64,000 nucleotides of DNA from Bos javanicus (lineage: Eukaryota > Chordata > Mammalia > Artiodactyla > Bovidae), in the NCBI RefSeq assembly GCF_032452875.1, contig NC_083883.1, positions 59,332,698-59,396,697 on the forward strand, written 5' to 3'. A program made the position numbers and the translations under genes. The notes beneath the pieces were generated by a model that was not told the origin of the DNA, searched no databases, and saw nothing but the letters and a program-made list of their open reading frames with translations. Below are positions 21,323 through 32,035 of this stretch, piece after piece (position 1 is the stretch's first letter; the number at the start of each line of letters is the position of its first letter).

Positions 21323-22725
21323 AAAACATGATGCTCTGTAAATGCTGCACTCAATATGCCAGCAAATTTGGAAAACTCAGCAGTGGCCACATGACTGAAA
21401 AAGGTCAGTTTTCATTCCAATCCCAAAGAAAGGAATGCCAAAGAATGTTCAAACTACTGCACAATTGAACTCATCTCACATGCTAGCAATGTAATGCTCA
21501 AAATTCTTCAAGCCAGGTTTCAATAGTATGTGAACTGTGAATTTCCAGATTTTCAAGCTGGATTTAGAAAAGGCAGAAGAACCAGAGATCAAATTGCCAA
21601 CATCTGCTGGATCAAAAAAAAAGCAAGAGTTCCAAAAAAACATACACTTCTGCTTTATTGACTGTCAAAGCCTTTGACTGTGTGGACTACAACAAATTGT
21701 GGAAAACTCTTAAAGAGATGGGAATACCAGACCACCTTACCTGCCTCCTGAGAAATCAGTATGCAGGTCAAGAAGCAACAGTTAGAACCAGACATGGAAA
21801 AATAGAGTGGTTCCAAATTGGGAAAGGAGTATGTCAAGGCTGTATACTGCCACCCTGCTTATTTAACTTATATGCACAGTACATCATGTGAAATGCCGGG
21901 CTGGATGAAGCACAAGCTGGCATCAAGATTGCCAGGAGAAATATCAATAACCTCAGATATGCAGATGACACCACCCTTAGGGCAGAAAGAGAAGAAAAAC
22001 TAAAGAGCCTCTTGAGGAAAGTGAAAGTGAAAAAAGTTGGCTTAAAGCTCAACATTCAGAAAACTAAGATCATGGCATTTGGTCCCATCACTTCATGGCA
22101 AATAGATGGAGAAACAACGGAAACAGTGACAGACTTTATTTTTTGGGTCCCCAAATCACTGCATATGGTGATTGCAGCCATGAAATTAAAAGATTCTTGC
22201 TCCTCGGAAGAAAAGCTGTGACAAACCTGGATAGCATATTAAAAAGCAGAGACATTACTTTGCTGACAAAGGTCTATCTAGTCAAGGCTATGGTTTTTCC
22301 AGTAGTCACGTGTGGATGTGGGAGTTGGACCATAAAGAAAGCTGAGCATCACAGAATTGATGCTTTTGAACTGTGGTGTTGGAAAAGACTCTTGAGTGTC
22401 CTCTGGACTGCAAGGAGATCAAACCAGCCTATCCTAAAGGAAATCAGTCCTGAATATTCACTGGAAGGACTGATGCTGAAGCTCCAATATTTTGGATAAC
22501 TGATGTGAAGAACTGACTCATTGGAAAAGATGCTGATGCTGGGAAAGATTGAAGGCAGGAGGAGAAAGGGACGACAGAGGATGAGATGGTTGGATGGCAT
22601 CACTGACTCGATAGACGTGAGTTTGAGCAAGTTCTGGGAGTTGGTGATGAACAGGAAAGCCTGGCATGCTGCAGTCCATGGGGTCACAAAGAGTCAGACA
22701 CAACTGAGCAGCTGAACTCAACTGA
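21323..22725 (+). mobile_element. BovB LINE, 5'-truncated, reverse transcriptase relic
   Basis: The longest BovB (RTE clade) copy here covers the reverse transcriptase and 3' end. RT motif A (FDCVD) is at about 21670, a QGCILPP block at about 21834-21854, and the YADD catalytic box at 21958-21969. An in-frame TGA at 21889-21891 separates the last two, where relatives have an arginine codon. Frameshifts before motif A (near 21660) and several others show that it is dead. It ends 'ctgagcagctgaactcaact', the family 3' terminus. An endonuclease domain is absent through 5' truncation. Confidence 0.93.
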
Positions 22726-22814
22726 GGCAGCGACAGGCCAAGCAGTACTGCCACAAACTTGCCCCACACTCACATCTTTGACCACAGCCATGGAAAAACA
22801 TGCTCCAAGGGCCT

Positions 22815-23084
22815 GCTGCTGCTAAGTCACTTCAGTCGTGTCCAACTCTGTGCAACCCCATAGACGGCAGCCCACCAGGCTCCCCCGTCTCTGGGATTCT
22901 CCAGGCAAGAACAGTGGAGTGGGTTGCCATTTCCTTCTCCAGTGCAGGAAAGTGAAAAGTGAAAGTGAAGCCACTCAGTCATGTCCAACTCTTCATGACC
23001 CCATGGACTACAGCCTACCAGGCTCCCTCGTCCCTGGGATTCTCCAGGCAAGAGTACTGGAGTGGGGTGCCATTGCCTTCTCCC
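22815..23084 (-). mobile_element. BOV-A2 element with short target duplication
   Basis: Two antisense BovA units start after 'gggcctgctgctgctaag' and end 'gccattgccttctcc'. 'agggcct' flanks both sides (about 22808-22814 and 23087-23093). Confidence 0.92.
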
Positions 23085-23189
23085 TGAGGGCCTAGGGTCC
23101 AAGCATATTTACCAACTGTTACATCTAACCCTTACCCCTAGAAACCTGATATTTCTGTTGACTAGGGAAGCAGCATTTTTAGAACAGTC

Positions 23190-23400
23190 TGATGCATTGG
23201 GAAGAGCACTGGATTAGAAGTGAAGAGGTCCATCTGTGGAGGTCCACCCACATCCGTGGGTCTACCATTAATTAGCATCATTTTTCTGCCTTGTCTCTTA
23301 ACCTCTCTGGACCTTGGTTTCCACATCTGTAGAATGGATAGATTGGCATAGGTCACTCTCATGGTCCTTTCTGGCTCTAAGATTCTGAGGGAATTACTCA
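23190..23400 (+). mobile_element. MIR relic
   Basis: 'gggaagagcactggattaga', 'ttaacctctctggaccttgg', 'tttccacatctgtagaatgg' and 'tttctggctctaagattctg' follow the MIR3/MIR sense order. Confidence 0.8.
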
Positions 23401-23476
23401 GGGAATACAACGGGTAGAGGTTGTCACTAAACACACAGTTCAACCAGACTCTGTGTCATGAAAGATTATTCTAGAA

Positions 23477-23678
23477 CAGGGACTGACAAACTACAGCCCA
23501 TGGGTCATACCTGGTTTGCAGCCTGTTTTGGTACAGTCCACAGTCTGAAAATGGTTAAAACATTAAAAAAAATTAAAAATAAAACAAAAAAGAATATGTG
23601 ACAGAGACTATATGTGGCTCACAAAGCATAATATATTTACTATTTGGCCCTTTACACAAAAAACTTTGCTGATCTCTG
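23477..23678 (-). mobile_element. hAT-Charlie-like MITE with 8-bp target duplication
   Basis: The termini 'cagggactgacaaacta' and, reversed, 'cagagatcagcaaag' are inverted repeats. Flanks are 'ttctagaa' (23469-23476) and 'ctctagaa' (23679-23686), matching 7 of 8. This fits the NTCTAGAN target preference known for hAT elements. About 200 bp, internally deleted relative to the 17.5 kb copy. Orientation is nominal. Confidence 0.85.
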
Positions 23679-23686
23679 CTCTAGAA

Positions 23687-24210
23687 TACCCAGAAACTGT
23701 CCATATTGGAGGCTTTAGTCATTTAATATTCTTGAAAAACAGTTATTTCCTAACTTTTCTTAGGTTATGTGACAGATTAAATATGATCATAATTTTTTTA
23801 CATTCTTCCCATTGGTTTGTGTCTCTGCCTGTTGGCTCTGGGGGGGATCTGTGACTCCAATAAGACACTGAGGACATGTACTAAGCCAGTGTTGGGACCA
23901 AGGCCTTGAGAAATTGGCAGGTTCCTCTTTCTGTTTCTTGGGACACCCTTTCTGGGAGCCTGAAATTCCCAGATAGGAGACATCTGTATGTATGAAGTGA
24001 AGCCACCCGGGCCCTCCAGACTGGCTCATCTGCTACCTGACCGCCACCAAGGATCCTCGGTCAGAATCACGTGGAACAGAAGATCTAGCTAGTCAAGTCT
24101 TGCCTAAATTCATGACCCACAAAACCTGTACATGTAATAACATGACTGTTGTATAGACCCTCTATGTTTTGGGGGAGTCTGTCATATAATAAGAGATAAC
24201 TGGAATAGGA
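23687..24210. other. unique non-coding DNA
   Basis: No repeat or gene is recognised. Confidence 0.5.
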
Positions 24211-24330
24211 CCAGTGTGCAGTGCTAATGAAATACACATCAGGAGCTTCCTCTGTCTTGGGTGGTGCCCTGAATCTATATTTTAATAAGGCCCTTCAGGT
24301 GATTCATATTCTCAAACAAGTTGGAGAATT
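24211..24330 (+). mobile_element. MER5-like hAT relic
   Basis: 'gaaatacacatcaggagc', 'tgccctgaatctatatttt' and 'cttcaggtgattcatattc' resemble part of MER5. It is short and diverged. Confidence 0.5.
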
Positions 24331-24489
24331 AATCTTCACGGTGACTCTATGACTTTCTGAAATATGCTTGGGATCATGCATAAAAGCACCTAGATTCTTC
24401 TGTTGTACCTTCTGGAGGACTCTAGGTAAGGCCTGGGTGTGGCCATAGCCCACTGCCCAATACTAGTCACTCCAAGACACTGAGTGCCT

Positions 24490-24640
24490 TCTTTGGACAG
24501 AACCCTGCCCCAGGCACTGTGGGAGACTGGACTGATTGTAAATACCTGAAGGCTGGGTCTTGGGGTCATTTGTCATCCTACCCTAGCACCTAGCATGGAT
24601 CCTAACTGGGCACAGAGTAATTGCTTAATACGTGCTTATG
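24490..24640 (+). mobile_element. L2 LINE 3' end
   Basis: 'ctgaaggctgggtcttgggg', 'ctagcacctagcatggatc' and 'cacagagtaattgctta' match the L2 terminal module. Confidence 0.7.
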
Positions 24641-24654
24641 GGTTAAAAGCAAGT

Positions 24655-24860
24655 AATAATTGCCATATACCTGTTGATAATTTGTTTCATCCTAGCATTT
24701 AGTTTCCTATGATTATTTCATTTAATCCTTACAGTGATCCTCAGAGGTAGTTGTTATTTACTTTATCTTAAGAATAACAAACATAAAATTCAGGGTATTC
24801 AACTCCCAGAATTTGCCTGAGATAGCTCATAGAACAGGACCAGCTATTCAGATAAAATGC
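24655..24860 (-). mobile_element. MIR relic (antisense)
   Basis: 'tatttcatttaatccttac', 'agtgatcctcagaggtagtt' and a weak core follow the antisense MIR order. Confidence 0.55.
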
Positions 24861-24937
24861 CTGACTTTAGTGCTCATAACCACCCCACAATCCCCGCTTG
24901 GGTGACACATTCATAGTCCCCAACTTTGAGGGGCTTC

Positions 24938-25450
24938 AAAGCTATGACAAACCTAGACAGCATATTAAAAAGCAGAGACACCACTTTGCTGACAAACATC
25001 CACATTGTCAAAGCTATGGTTTTTCCAGTAGTCATGTATAGATGTGAGAGTTGGACCATAAAGAAATCTGAGTGCCGAAGAATTGATGCTTTTGAACTGT
25101 GATGCTGGAGAAAACTCTTGAGAGTACCTTGGACAGCAAGGAGATCAAACCAATCAATCCTAAAGGAAATCAACCCTGAATATTCAGTGGAAGGATTGAT
25201 GCTGATGCTGAAGCTCCAATTCTTTGGCCGCCTGATGTGAAGAGTCAACTCACTGGAAAATACCCTGATGCTGGGAAAAAGTGAAGGTGGGATAAGGGGA
25301 CAACAGAGGATGAGATGGTTAAATGGCATCACTGACTCAACTGACATGAGTTTGAGCAAACTCTAGAAGATGGTGAAGGACAGGAAAGCTTGGCTTGCTG
25401 CAGATCATGAAGTTGCAAAGAGACATGACTTAACAACTGAAAAACAACAA
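24938..25450 (+). mobile_element. BovB LINE 3' fragment
   Basis: From 'aagctatgacaaacctagac' through 'ttgatgcttttgaactgtg' and 'gaggatgagatggttaaatg' to 'catgacttaacaactgaa'. The RT domain is missing and the end has decayed, so this is an older copy. The 161-residue antisense frame over it is not a gene. Confidence 0.92.
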
Positions 25451-25566
25451 ACCTGTGAAAGCCATGGCACAAGTACATACCTGGGAATATTGCACAGAGT
25501 GGACTGTGTCAGTGGCCTGGCTCTGCTGGCAGACGGCTGTGGGGGTCCATGAGAGCTGAATCAGTT

Positions 25567-26245
25567 GACTGTTGCTTCATAGCAAACAACCACAGTCTTC
25601 AGTCCAGTTGCTCAGTCATGTCTGACTCTTTGAGACCCCATGGACTTCAGCACGCCAGGCTTTCCTGTTCATCACCAACTCCCAGAACTTGCTCAAACTC
25701 ATGTCCATTGAGTTGGTGATGCCATCCAACCATTTAACTACAGTATTAATGGTTTTAAAAACTCATTCATTAGCTCACAGTTCTGAATGTCGGAGGTCCT
25801 AGCACAGCATGGGTGTGTTCTCTGAACATGGGTCCCTCAAGGCTAAAATCAAGGTATCAGCCAGGCTGCAATCTCATCTGAAGCTCAGGGACCTTTTCTA
25901 AGCTCGTGTGGTTGTGGCAGAATTCAGTTTCTTGAGGTCACAGCACTGACTAAGGCCCCTGGGTCCTTGTTGACTATCAGCCACGGGCTCCTCAGAGCTC
26001 CTAGAGGTCACCCATAATTCTCATTCCCTGGCCCCTCCATTTTCAAAGCTAGTGATGGAGAGCCACCCTGCTGTTAAATCCCTTTCACACTTCAAACTCT
26101 TTAGGAACAGCCCAGTGCTTGTTAAGAGTTCCTCTGATTAGGTCAGATTTCCCCAGCATACTCTTTTCTTTAAAGTCAATTGATTTTGGACCTTAATGAT
26201 GTCTGCAAGATCTCTTCACAACACGCTTCAAACACAATTCCTTCA
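25567..26245 (-). mobile_element. MLT-like LTR (antisense), split by BovB
   Basis: 'attagctcacagttctgaat', 'ggctaaaatcaaggtatcag', 'ccaggctgcaatctcatctg', 'ctgattaggtcagatttccc' and 'cttaatgatgtctgcaagat' match an old LTR of MaLR/ERVL style in reverse. The subfamily is uncertain. A BovB tip interrupts it at 25600-25736. Confidence 0.55.
25600..25736 (-). mobile_element. BovB 3' tip inserted in the LTR
   Basis: About 137 bp of the BovB 3' end in antisense ('agtccagttgctcagtcatg' to 'gatgccatccaaccatttaa'). Probable target duplication: 'accacagtctt' (25589-25599) and 'actacagtatt' (25737-25747). Confidence 0.85.
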
Positions 26246-27085
26246 AACACCTAGATCGGTGCTTGCCTGAATATGTGGGAGAGGATGGGGATCTTGGAGA
26301 CCATCCTGGAATCCTGCCCAGCAGGAGAGCACAGAAGAGACTGAAGAACAGAAGCTGCTTCATAGGCATGTCCTCTTACAAAGATGCTCCCTTTCTCTGT
26401 ACTCAGAGGTCCCAGTGGAGAGGAATCCATTCTGGAACCTTAAGGCATGTGATTATACAGTGACTTCTTAATCTGAGAGTGGGATTCGGAGAGGAGGGAG
26501 TGCTGGCCCATAAAACAATGACTCTGCATATTAATGTGCTGTACAGAGGTAGAGAGGCTGTGAAGAGCGGTGCCCCATGCTGGTTCCCCGTCTTTCTCCT
26601 CTTAATAAGGTCTCTGTGGAGAGCATCTGCCCCAGAGGTGTGAGCTGGGCAGAGTCTGAGTTTGCCTTCCCTCCCCTCCACCACAGCCCTGTGTTTTCTG
26701 CAGAATCTGCTGCTTTTGTCAGGGAAGTTGATTACTGAATAATGAATTATTGTTCTTTTTTCATTTTCCAGCCCTCTTCAGAAATGTGGCGCTACTTTTC
26801 TACTTACTGAGGCTCAAAATGGAAAGAAAAAGAGAAGATTCTTCTTTCATCCAGAGAGAGGAAGAAGGAAAAAAAAAAACCAACCACAATCTTACCTAAC
26901 AGCTCCATCTCACTCCCGGGGATGATAGTGATAATTGTTTTAATTAATTCAATTTCTAACTTCGGAGTAATTTCATTTCTTCCTTGACCGGATGATAATG
27001 TCTCTGGTCAATGAAGTGAAGTTTCACTAGATAATACCAGTCAGGGTCACTTGGTCAGATCAGAAAAGTCCTTGCCCTCTTGGCA

Positions 27086-27110
27086 GGGGGTGGGGGGTGC
27101 GGGGTGGGGG
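27086..27110 (+). other. strong G-quadruplex motif
   Basis: Four G-runs of 5, 6, 4 and 5 bases separated by loops of 1, 3 and 1 bases on the + strand. This fits a tight parallel quadruplex. It is not inside a recognised repeat or next to a recognised gene. Confidence 0.8.
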
Positions 27111-27539
27111 CATAGCCCAGAAATGAGAGTTCCACTCTAAGAGAATAGAGCTGTTCCTGCATCAGAGAGCAGTGTCGTGTTAGAAAGTCTTCCCAGGGCA
27201 GTGGTGGAGGTTCCCCTATACATCACAGGTGTGGGAGTTCTCCACAACATGAGAGTTATTCTCCTGGGAAAAGGAACTCAGAGGCAGGTAGCCGTAGGTG
27301 AGAAAGGGTAATGTCACAGACCAGAATTCATGCAGAGCAGAGTGAGCAGGAGGGGCTTCAGATGCAACATGAAAACTGACCTGTGACCCAAGACCAGTCC
27401 TTAAGTTACGTACCCCCAAATGAGAGCCCGAGGAAGGAAAAGCTGACAGACAGCTGGTTCTGGGATATCACTGCCCCGGGGCCCTTCTTCAAGGGCCCAT
27501 TATAAGCTGCACAGCATCAGTGAGGTTCTATCATAGGGA

Positions 27540-27685
27540 CCTTGGTATGTGTGAGAGCATGCGTGTGAAGGGGAGTGTGCGTGAGAATAAGTGTGAGAGA
27601 CTGAGTGTGTGTGCATATATGTGAGAGGGTGTTGTGAGGGTTGTGTGAGAGAGTGGATGGTAAGTGTGTGTGTGTGTGTGTGTAA
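27540..27685. repeat. GT/GA-rich degenerate tandem repeat
   Basis: Irregular 'gtgtgag' and 'gagtgtgcgtgag' units end in a pure (GT)n run near 27664-27682. Neither edge is sharp. Confidence 0.75.
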
Positions 27686-27968
27686 TGCTGGAAGGAATCC
27701 TGACATAAGCCAGGTTGCCTGAGTGACCTTTATACCAGATTAAAATCCCCAAGGAGAAGGAATGGTAGGACCCAGCAGGGCACTGGTGGGAAGAAGCAGG
27801 AATGGATTCAGTACTTAGTAAACAGAGGCAACTGAATCAGGTGACTGGGGAAAGAGAGGTGGGGAGTGGACGTCAGGAGGCATCTGAGCTTGTGACTTGA
27901 GCAGCTGGGTGAATAGCGGCCCCCAAAGGGGCAGGATGGGATGGGTGGGAGGGAGGTTCAAGAGGGAG

Positions 27969-27971
<3 letters not shown>

Positions 27972-28041
<70 letters not shown>

Positions 28042-28054
28042 ATATGTATATAAA
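27972..28054. repeat. compound (TA)n-(TG)n microsatellite
   Basis: About 19 AT units, then about 14 TG units, then a degenerate 'tatgtatatgtata' end that abuts a BovA fragment. Confidence 0.95.
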
Positions 28055-28168
28055 CAGGGCATGGCAACTCACTCAAGTATTCTTGCTGGAAAATCCCATG
28101 GACAGAGGAACCTGGTGGGCTACAGCCCGTGGGGTTACAAAGAGTCGGACATGACTGAGCAACTAAGC
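28055..28168 (+). mobile_element. BovA fragment between microsatellites
   Basis: 'ggcatggcaactcactcaag' through 'atcccatggacagaggaacc' to 'gactgagcaactaagcat'. No tRNA head is present. Confidence 0.9.
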
Positions 28169-28204
28169 ATATATATACATATACATACATATATATATAT
28201 ATAC
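28169..28204. repeat. (TA)n microsatellite
   Basis: Alternating TA with 'cata' interruptions, directly after the BovA tail. Confidence 0.9.
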
Positions 28205-28205
28205 A

Positions 28206-28290
28206 GTTATAGACTGATTTGCAAAGTTGTATGACAGAAATCAACAAAATATTGTAAAGCAATTATCCTCCAATTAAAAATAAAATAGAT
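28206..28290 (+). mobile_element. L1 3' terminus
   Basis: 'gacagaaatcaacaaaatat' and 'tgtaaagcaattatcctcca' followed by an 'attaaaaataaa' tail are the ruminant L1 3' UTR end. Very short. Confidence 0.75.
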
Positions 28291-30094
28291 AATAGAGAAA
28301 AATGAAAGCAAAGTTGATGGGACATCATTTGAAACAAGTGTATGCTTTTCAGGAAACTACATGGGTCTTCAAGAAATATTTTCTGTCTTCAGAGTCTGCA
28401 AAAGCCTTATGTCTACCATCATTCACACTTTGAACTACCAAGAATATAATAAAGCATGCTTCTAATATGCTTTAATCAGTTTCCTATCTCTTGATCTGTC
28501 TTCCTCTGTGTCTACCAGGCTTCTCTTTCTATCCTGTCTTTTGAGCACCCCACCTCAGTGATCGTGTACCCTTCCTGTTAAGGCAGCATTATCTCCACAG
28601 TCTGTTAGCTCACACTGAATGCAAGCACAGCCAGGGCATCCGGAGCAGCTGTTTGCTGACTTGAACTCCATACAACTAAGGATCTAAGACAGATCCAAGC
28701 TTTTCTGTAGCTTTAATAGTGTTTAAAACTTTGTTAGCTTGATAGCTACTAGGGAAGCTCCAGAATATCAAAAATTAAATAGAAACTAAAATAAAAGCCA
28801 AGGTTTCTTTTGAGAGATCTTGGCCTTCTCCATTATTAGCATATTCAGGTAACTACCTCAGTAGAACCTGGTCTTCAAAGTGAGTTGGTAGCTCCTGGGA
28901 GGTTAAGAATATTGTTGGGGATGGAGAGGTGATGAGATGGCATCACTGTCCACCTTCAGTTAGAAATATCCTGGGAAAGACAAGGAACATTGAGACTTGG
29001 AGACCAGGGGAATGGGAGAAGACAGCTTCCTTGAAAGGTGAGCAGGCAAGCCCAGGACAGGACATGTGACAGGCTCCTGTGTCACAGGAGGCTCCAACCG
29101 AGAGAGAGGCTGTCTTTTCAGATGGTCCATTACTGGAGGATTACAATTTTAAAAATTAACTAACCCCCTTATGAGAGGGACCAGATTGAAGGCAATATGC
29201 TGCTTTGTTTCCTAGTTCTCTTCCATGGCAAACAAGGCTTTAAAAATGCTCTGCAGAACTAAATCATGAATCATGCAAGAGAGAGCAGTAAAGTCCAGAC
29301 GAAGGGCAGGCTGCTGTAATAAACTCCCAGAAAAACCTCAGGAAGGCTACTGCCGGCAGGAGTTGAAGGGTAAAACATTGTGCAGTGAGAGTTGTGGAAA
29401 TGTACAGAAAGACAAGGGCAAGAAACCTGAGGACTGAGAAAATTGGGGGTGGGGGAGGCGGGAGGATCAGGTTATAAGGAGCAATAACAGAGGTCATGAA
29501 TCTCATCCTATGAACTGCAAGGTATCCCTGTAACAGGTCTGGATCATGGTGGATTGGTGTGCCTTGAAGGGCGTATGAAGAGCTTACTTGCAGACACAGG
29601 TCAGATCACCCCTGGCAACCCCAACCTCCTTCTCTGGCATCTAGATCATCAGTGTCATAGAGATGAGCAGCCTCCAACTCAGACATCACAGAAGCAAGAC
29701 TCTAGGCAGGCCAAGTGAGTGAACCCAGTTAGGCACAGGAAAAGCCATTTATCTGGATTTCACAATTGATGGAAATGTGGATGCAGACAAATATTTCTCT
29801 ACCATCAGGAAATCTGCAGTGTGAGAGAATGGCCGCGGGCCCCTGGCACTCAGCCTCAGTGTTGGAAACCAATAGGATGTGGAGGGAGAGGTGGCAAGCT
29901 GGATGGTAATGATGCGGCCACACTCCCTACAACCTACTGCCAGCAAAGGAGATTGAGTGGCCTATGGCTGCCACGTCCAACTGTCAAAAGAAGCTGTACT
30001 AATTTTCATATGGTGTCTGCCAATTTTTAAAAAGTTCAGATTTTAAAGGTAGAAATAAAACACCTAGGAAGGTTGCATTCAACCTGTATGCAGT
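28291..30094. other. repeat-poor unique stretch, 1.8 kb
   Basis: No mobile element or gene is recognised. A T/G-rich segment with a G-run lies near 29438-29465. Confidence 0.5.
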
Positions 30095-30240
30095 CAGTTT
30101 TAAATTTCTTATCTGGTTCAATACTCTCATTTTATAAATAAGAAAACTGAGGCCCATGGAGAAGTGTCTGATCTTCTGCTACACTGTGAATTGAAGCCAA
30201 GGCTACACCTAGAGCTTAGATCTTCCCTTCTGCAGGCCTC
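30095..30240 (-). mobile_element. MIR relic (antisense)
   Basis: 'ctcattttataaataagaaa', 'actgaggcccatggagaag' and 'gaagccaaggctacacc' are antisense MIR landmarks. Confidence 0.65.
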
Positions 30241-30336
30241 CTGCCATCTCCCAGCTTCTCTGGCTGCATTAGGATCCTCTCATAATCTGTTTCAGCCTCT
30301 TTACTGTCCCCTGGCAGTCAGAAGCATCATTGCACT

Positions 30337-30975
30337 ACTCCACTCCGTGGCAAATAGATGGGGAAACAATGGAAACAGAGACAGAGCTTAATGTGGGGGC
30401 TCCAGAATCACTGCAGATGGTGATTGCAGCCATGGAATTAAAACATGCTTGCTTCTTGAAAGAAAAACCATGACAAACCTAGACAGCATATTAAAAAGCA
30501 GAGACATTACTTTGTCAACAAAGGTCCGTCTAATCCAAGCTATGATTTTCCCAGTAGTCATGTATGGATGTGACAGTTGAACCACAAAGAAGGCTGAGCG
30601 CCAAAGAATTGATGCTTTTGAACTGTGGTGTTGGAGAAGACTCTTGAGAGTCCCTTGGACTGCAAGGAGATCCAACCAGTCCATCCTCAAGGAGATCAGT
30701 CCTGGGTGTTCATTGCTAGGACTGTTGCTGAAGCTGAAACTCCAATACTTTGGCCACCTGATGTGAAGAGCCAACTCATTAGGAAAGACCCTGATGCTGG
30801 GGAAGATTGAAGGCGGGAGGAGAAGGGGATTACAGAGGATGAGATAGCTGGATGGCATCACTGACTCATGAGTCTGAGCAAGCTCCAGCTGATGGTGATG
30901 GATAGGGATGCTTGGCGTCCTACAGTTCATGGGGGTCACAAGGTGTCAGACATGACTGAGTGACTGAACAACAAA
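30337..30975 (+). mobile_element. BovB LINE 3' fragment
   Basis: From 'tggcaaatagatggggaaac' to 'gactgagtgactgaacaac', about 640 bp. Point changes and small gaps disable the frame. The 183-residue antisense reading is the longest open frame in the window and is purely BovB. Confidence 0.93.
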
Positions 30976-31065
30976 AACCCCACTCAGGAATCTTCTGTGT
31001 ACCTCACACATTCTACATGCCAAAAGGAAACAAAACAAGATAATTTACCCATTCCTCCAGGACCT

Positions 31066-31463
31066 ACAGTGGTTTAAATGATGCCCCCTAAAGATATTCA
31101 TGTCCTAATCCTCAGAACCTATAAATGCCATCTTATGTACAAGGAGTATCTTTGCACATGTCAAGTTAAAGACGTTGAGATGAGATAATTTTGGGTTAGC
31201 CATGTGGGCCTGAAACCCATTGATGAGCATTCTTATAAGAGGGAGGCGAAAGAAGATTACGTGGACAACAAAGATGGAGGTTGGAGTGATGTGGCCCTAA
31301 GTTAAGGAATGCTGGCAGCCACCAGCAGCGAGAAGAGGCCAAGTGTGCATTTCCTCCAGGTCCTCCAGGTGAAGTACATCCCTGCCAAACCTTGACAAAT
31401 CTGGCCTCTAGAACTATGAGAGAATAAATTGTGATTTGTTATGGCAGCCACAGAAAACCAACA
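31066..31463 (+). mobile_element. MLT1C-like LTR
   Basis: 'gatgccccctaaagatattc', 'atgtcctaatcctcagaacc', 'ggaatgctggcagccaccag', 'tctggcctctagaactatga', 'gagaataaattgtgatttg' and 'ggcagccacagaaaacca' are the LTR landmarks in order. Likely a solo LTR. Confidence 0.8.
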
Positions 31464-31584
31464 CAGGATGCTTCCTTCTCCAGGGAATAGGAATTTCCTG
31501 TGAGACTAAAAACAATTTGTTGACTACTTCATTTATACCGGGCACATATGTTTTTTCCAATCCCCATATCACTCATTGCCTGAA

Positions 31585-31700
31585 GGAGGGCAGGGCAACC
31601 CACTCCAGTATTCTTGCCTGGAGAATCCCATGGACAGAGGAGCCTGGTGGGCTGCAGTCCATGGGGTCACAAAGAGTTGGACACCACTGAGCAATTAAGG
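31585..31700 (+). mobile_element. BovA fragment
   Basis: A body-only BovA from 'gggcaacccactccagtatt' to 'gacaccactgagcaattaag'. Low divergence. Confidence 0.9.
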
Positions 31701-32035
31701 AGACATGTAACTTTTTACGATAGGTGTTATCTCTTCTCCCACCCCTAACGCCAACTCATGACACAAACAGGGAAATGGAGAAGCCCACAGCTCCTAAGCA
31801 GTAGAGCCAAGGTTTTGAAACTGTGTACAGCCCCTGTGTCCTTGTCTTTTAAAGGAAAAGACTGACTCCAGCGTTAATGATTGGGAACTGTGAAGATGTA
31901 GAAACAAACAACAGCTACTGGGCTGGGGAGCTGGTAGCAATTTAGACCATAATTCTGTCACATAGCAGAATCAGTGAACTCCCAGTTCCCTGAAAGATAG
32001 AAATAAAGGCCTGACACACATTTCTAAATTGTTTT
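31701..32035. other. unique non-coding DNA
   Basis: No repeat or gene is recognised. Confidence 0.5.

Larger units (their letters stand above)
26246..27971. other. repeat-poor unique DNA, 1.7 kb
   Basis: It holds a G-quadruplex motif (27086-27110) and a GT-rich minisatellite-like patch (27540-27685). Between 26700 and 27060 there are AT-rich 'taattaattc'-type words. No gene is recognised. Confidence 0.5.

Noticed and set aside
30388..30939. 183-residue antisense open frame, the longest in the window
   Set aside because: It is the antisense of a BovB 3' fragment. The same text recurs at 24.9, 35.4, 37.1 and 57.6 kb.
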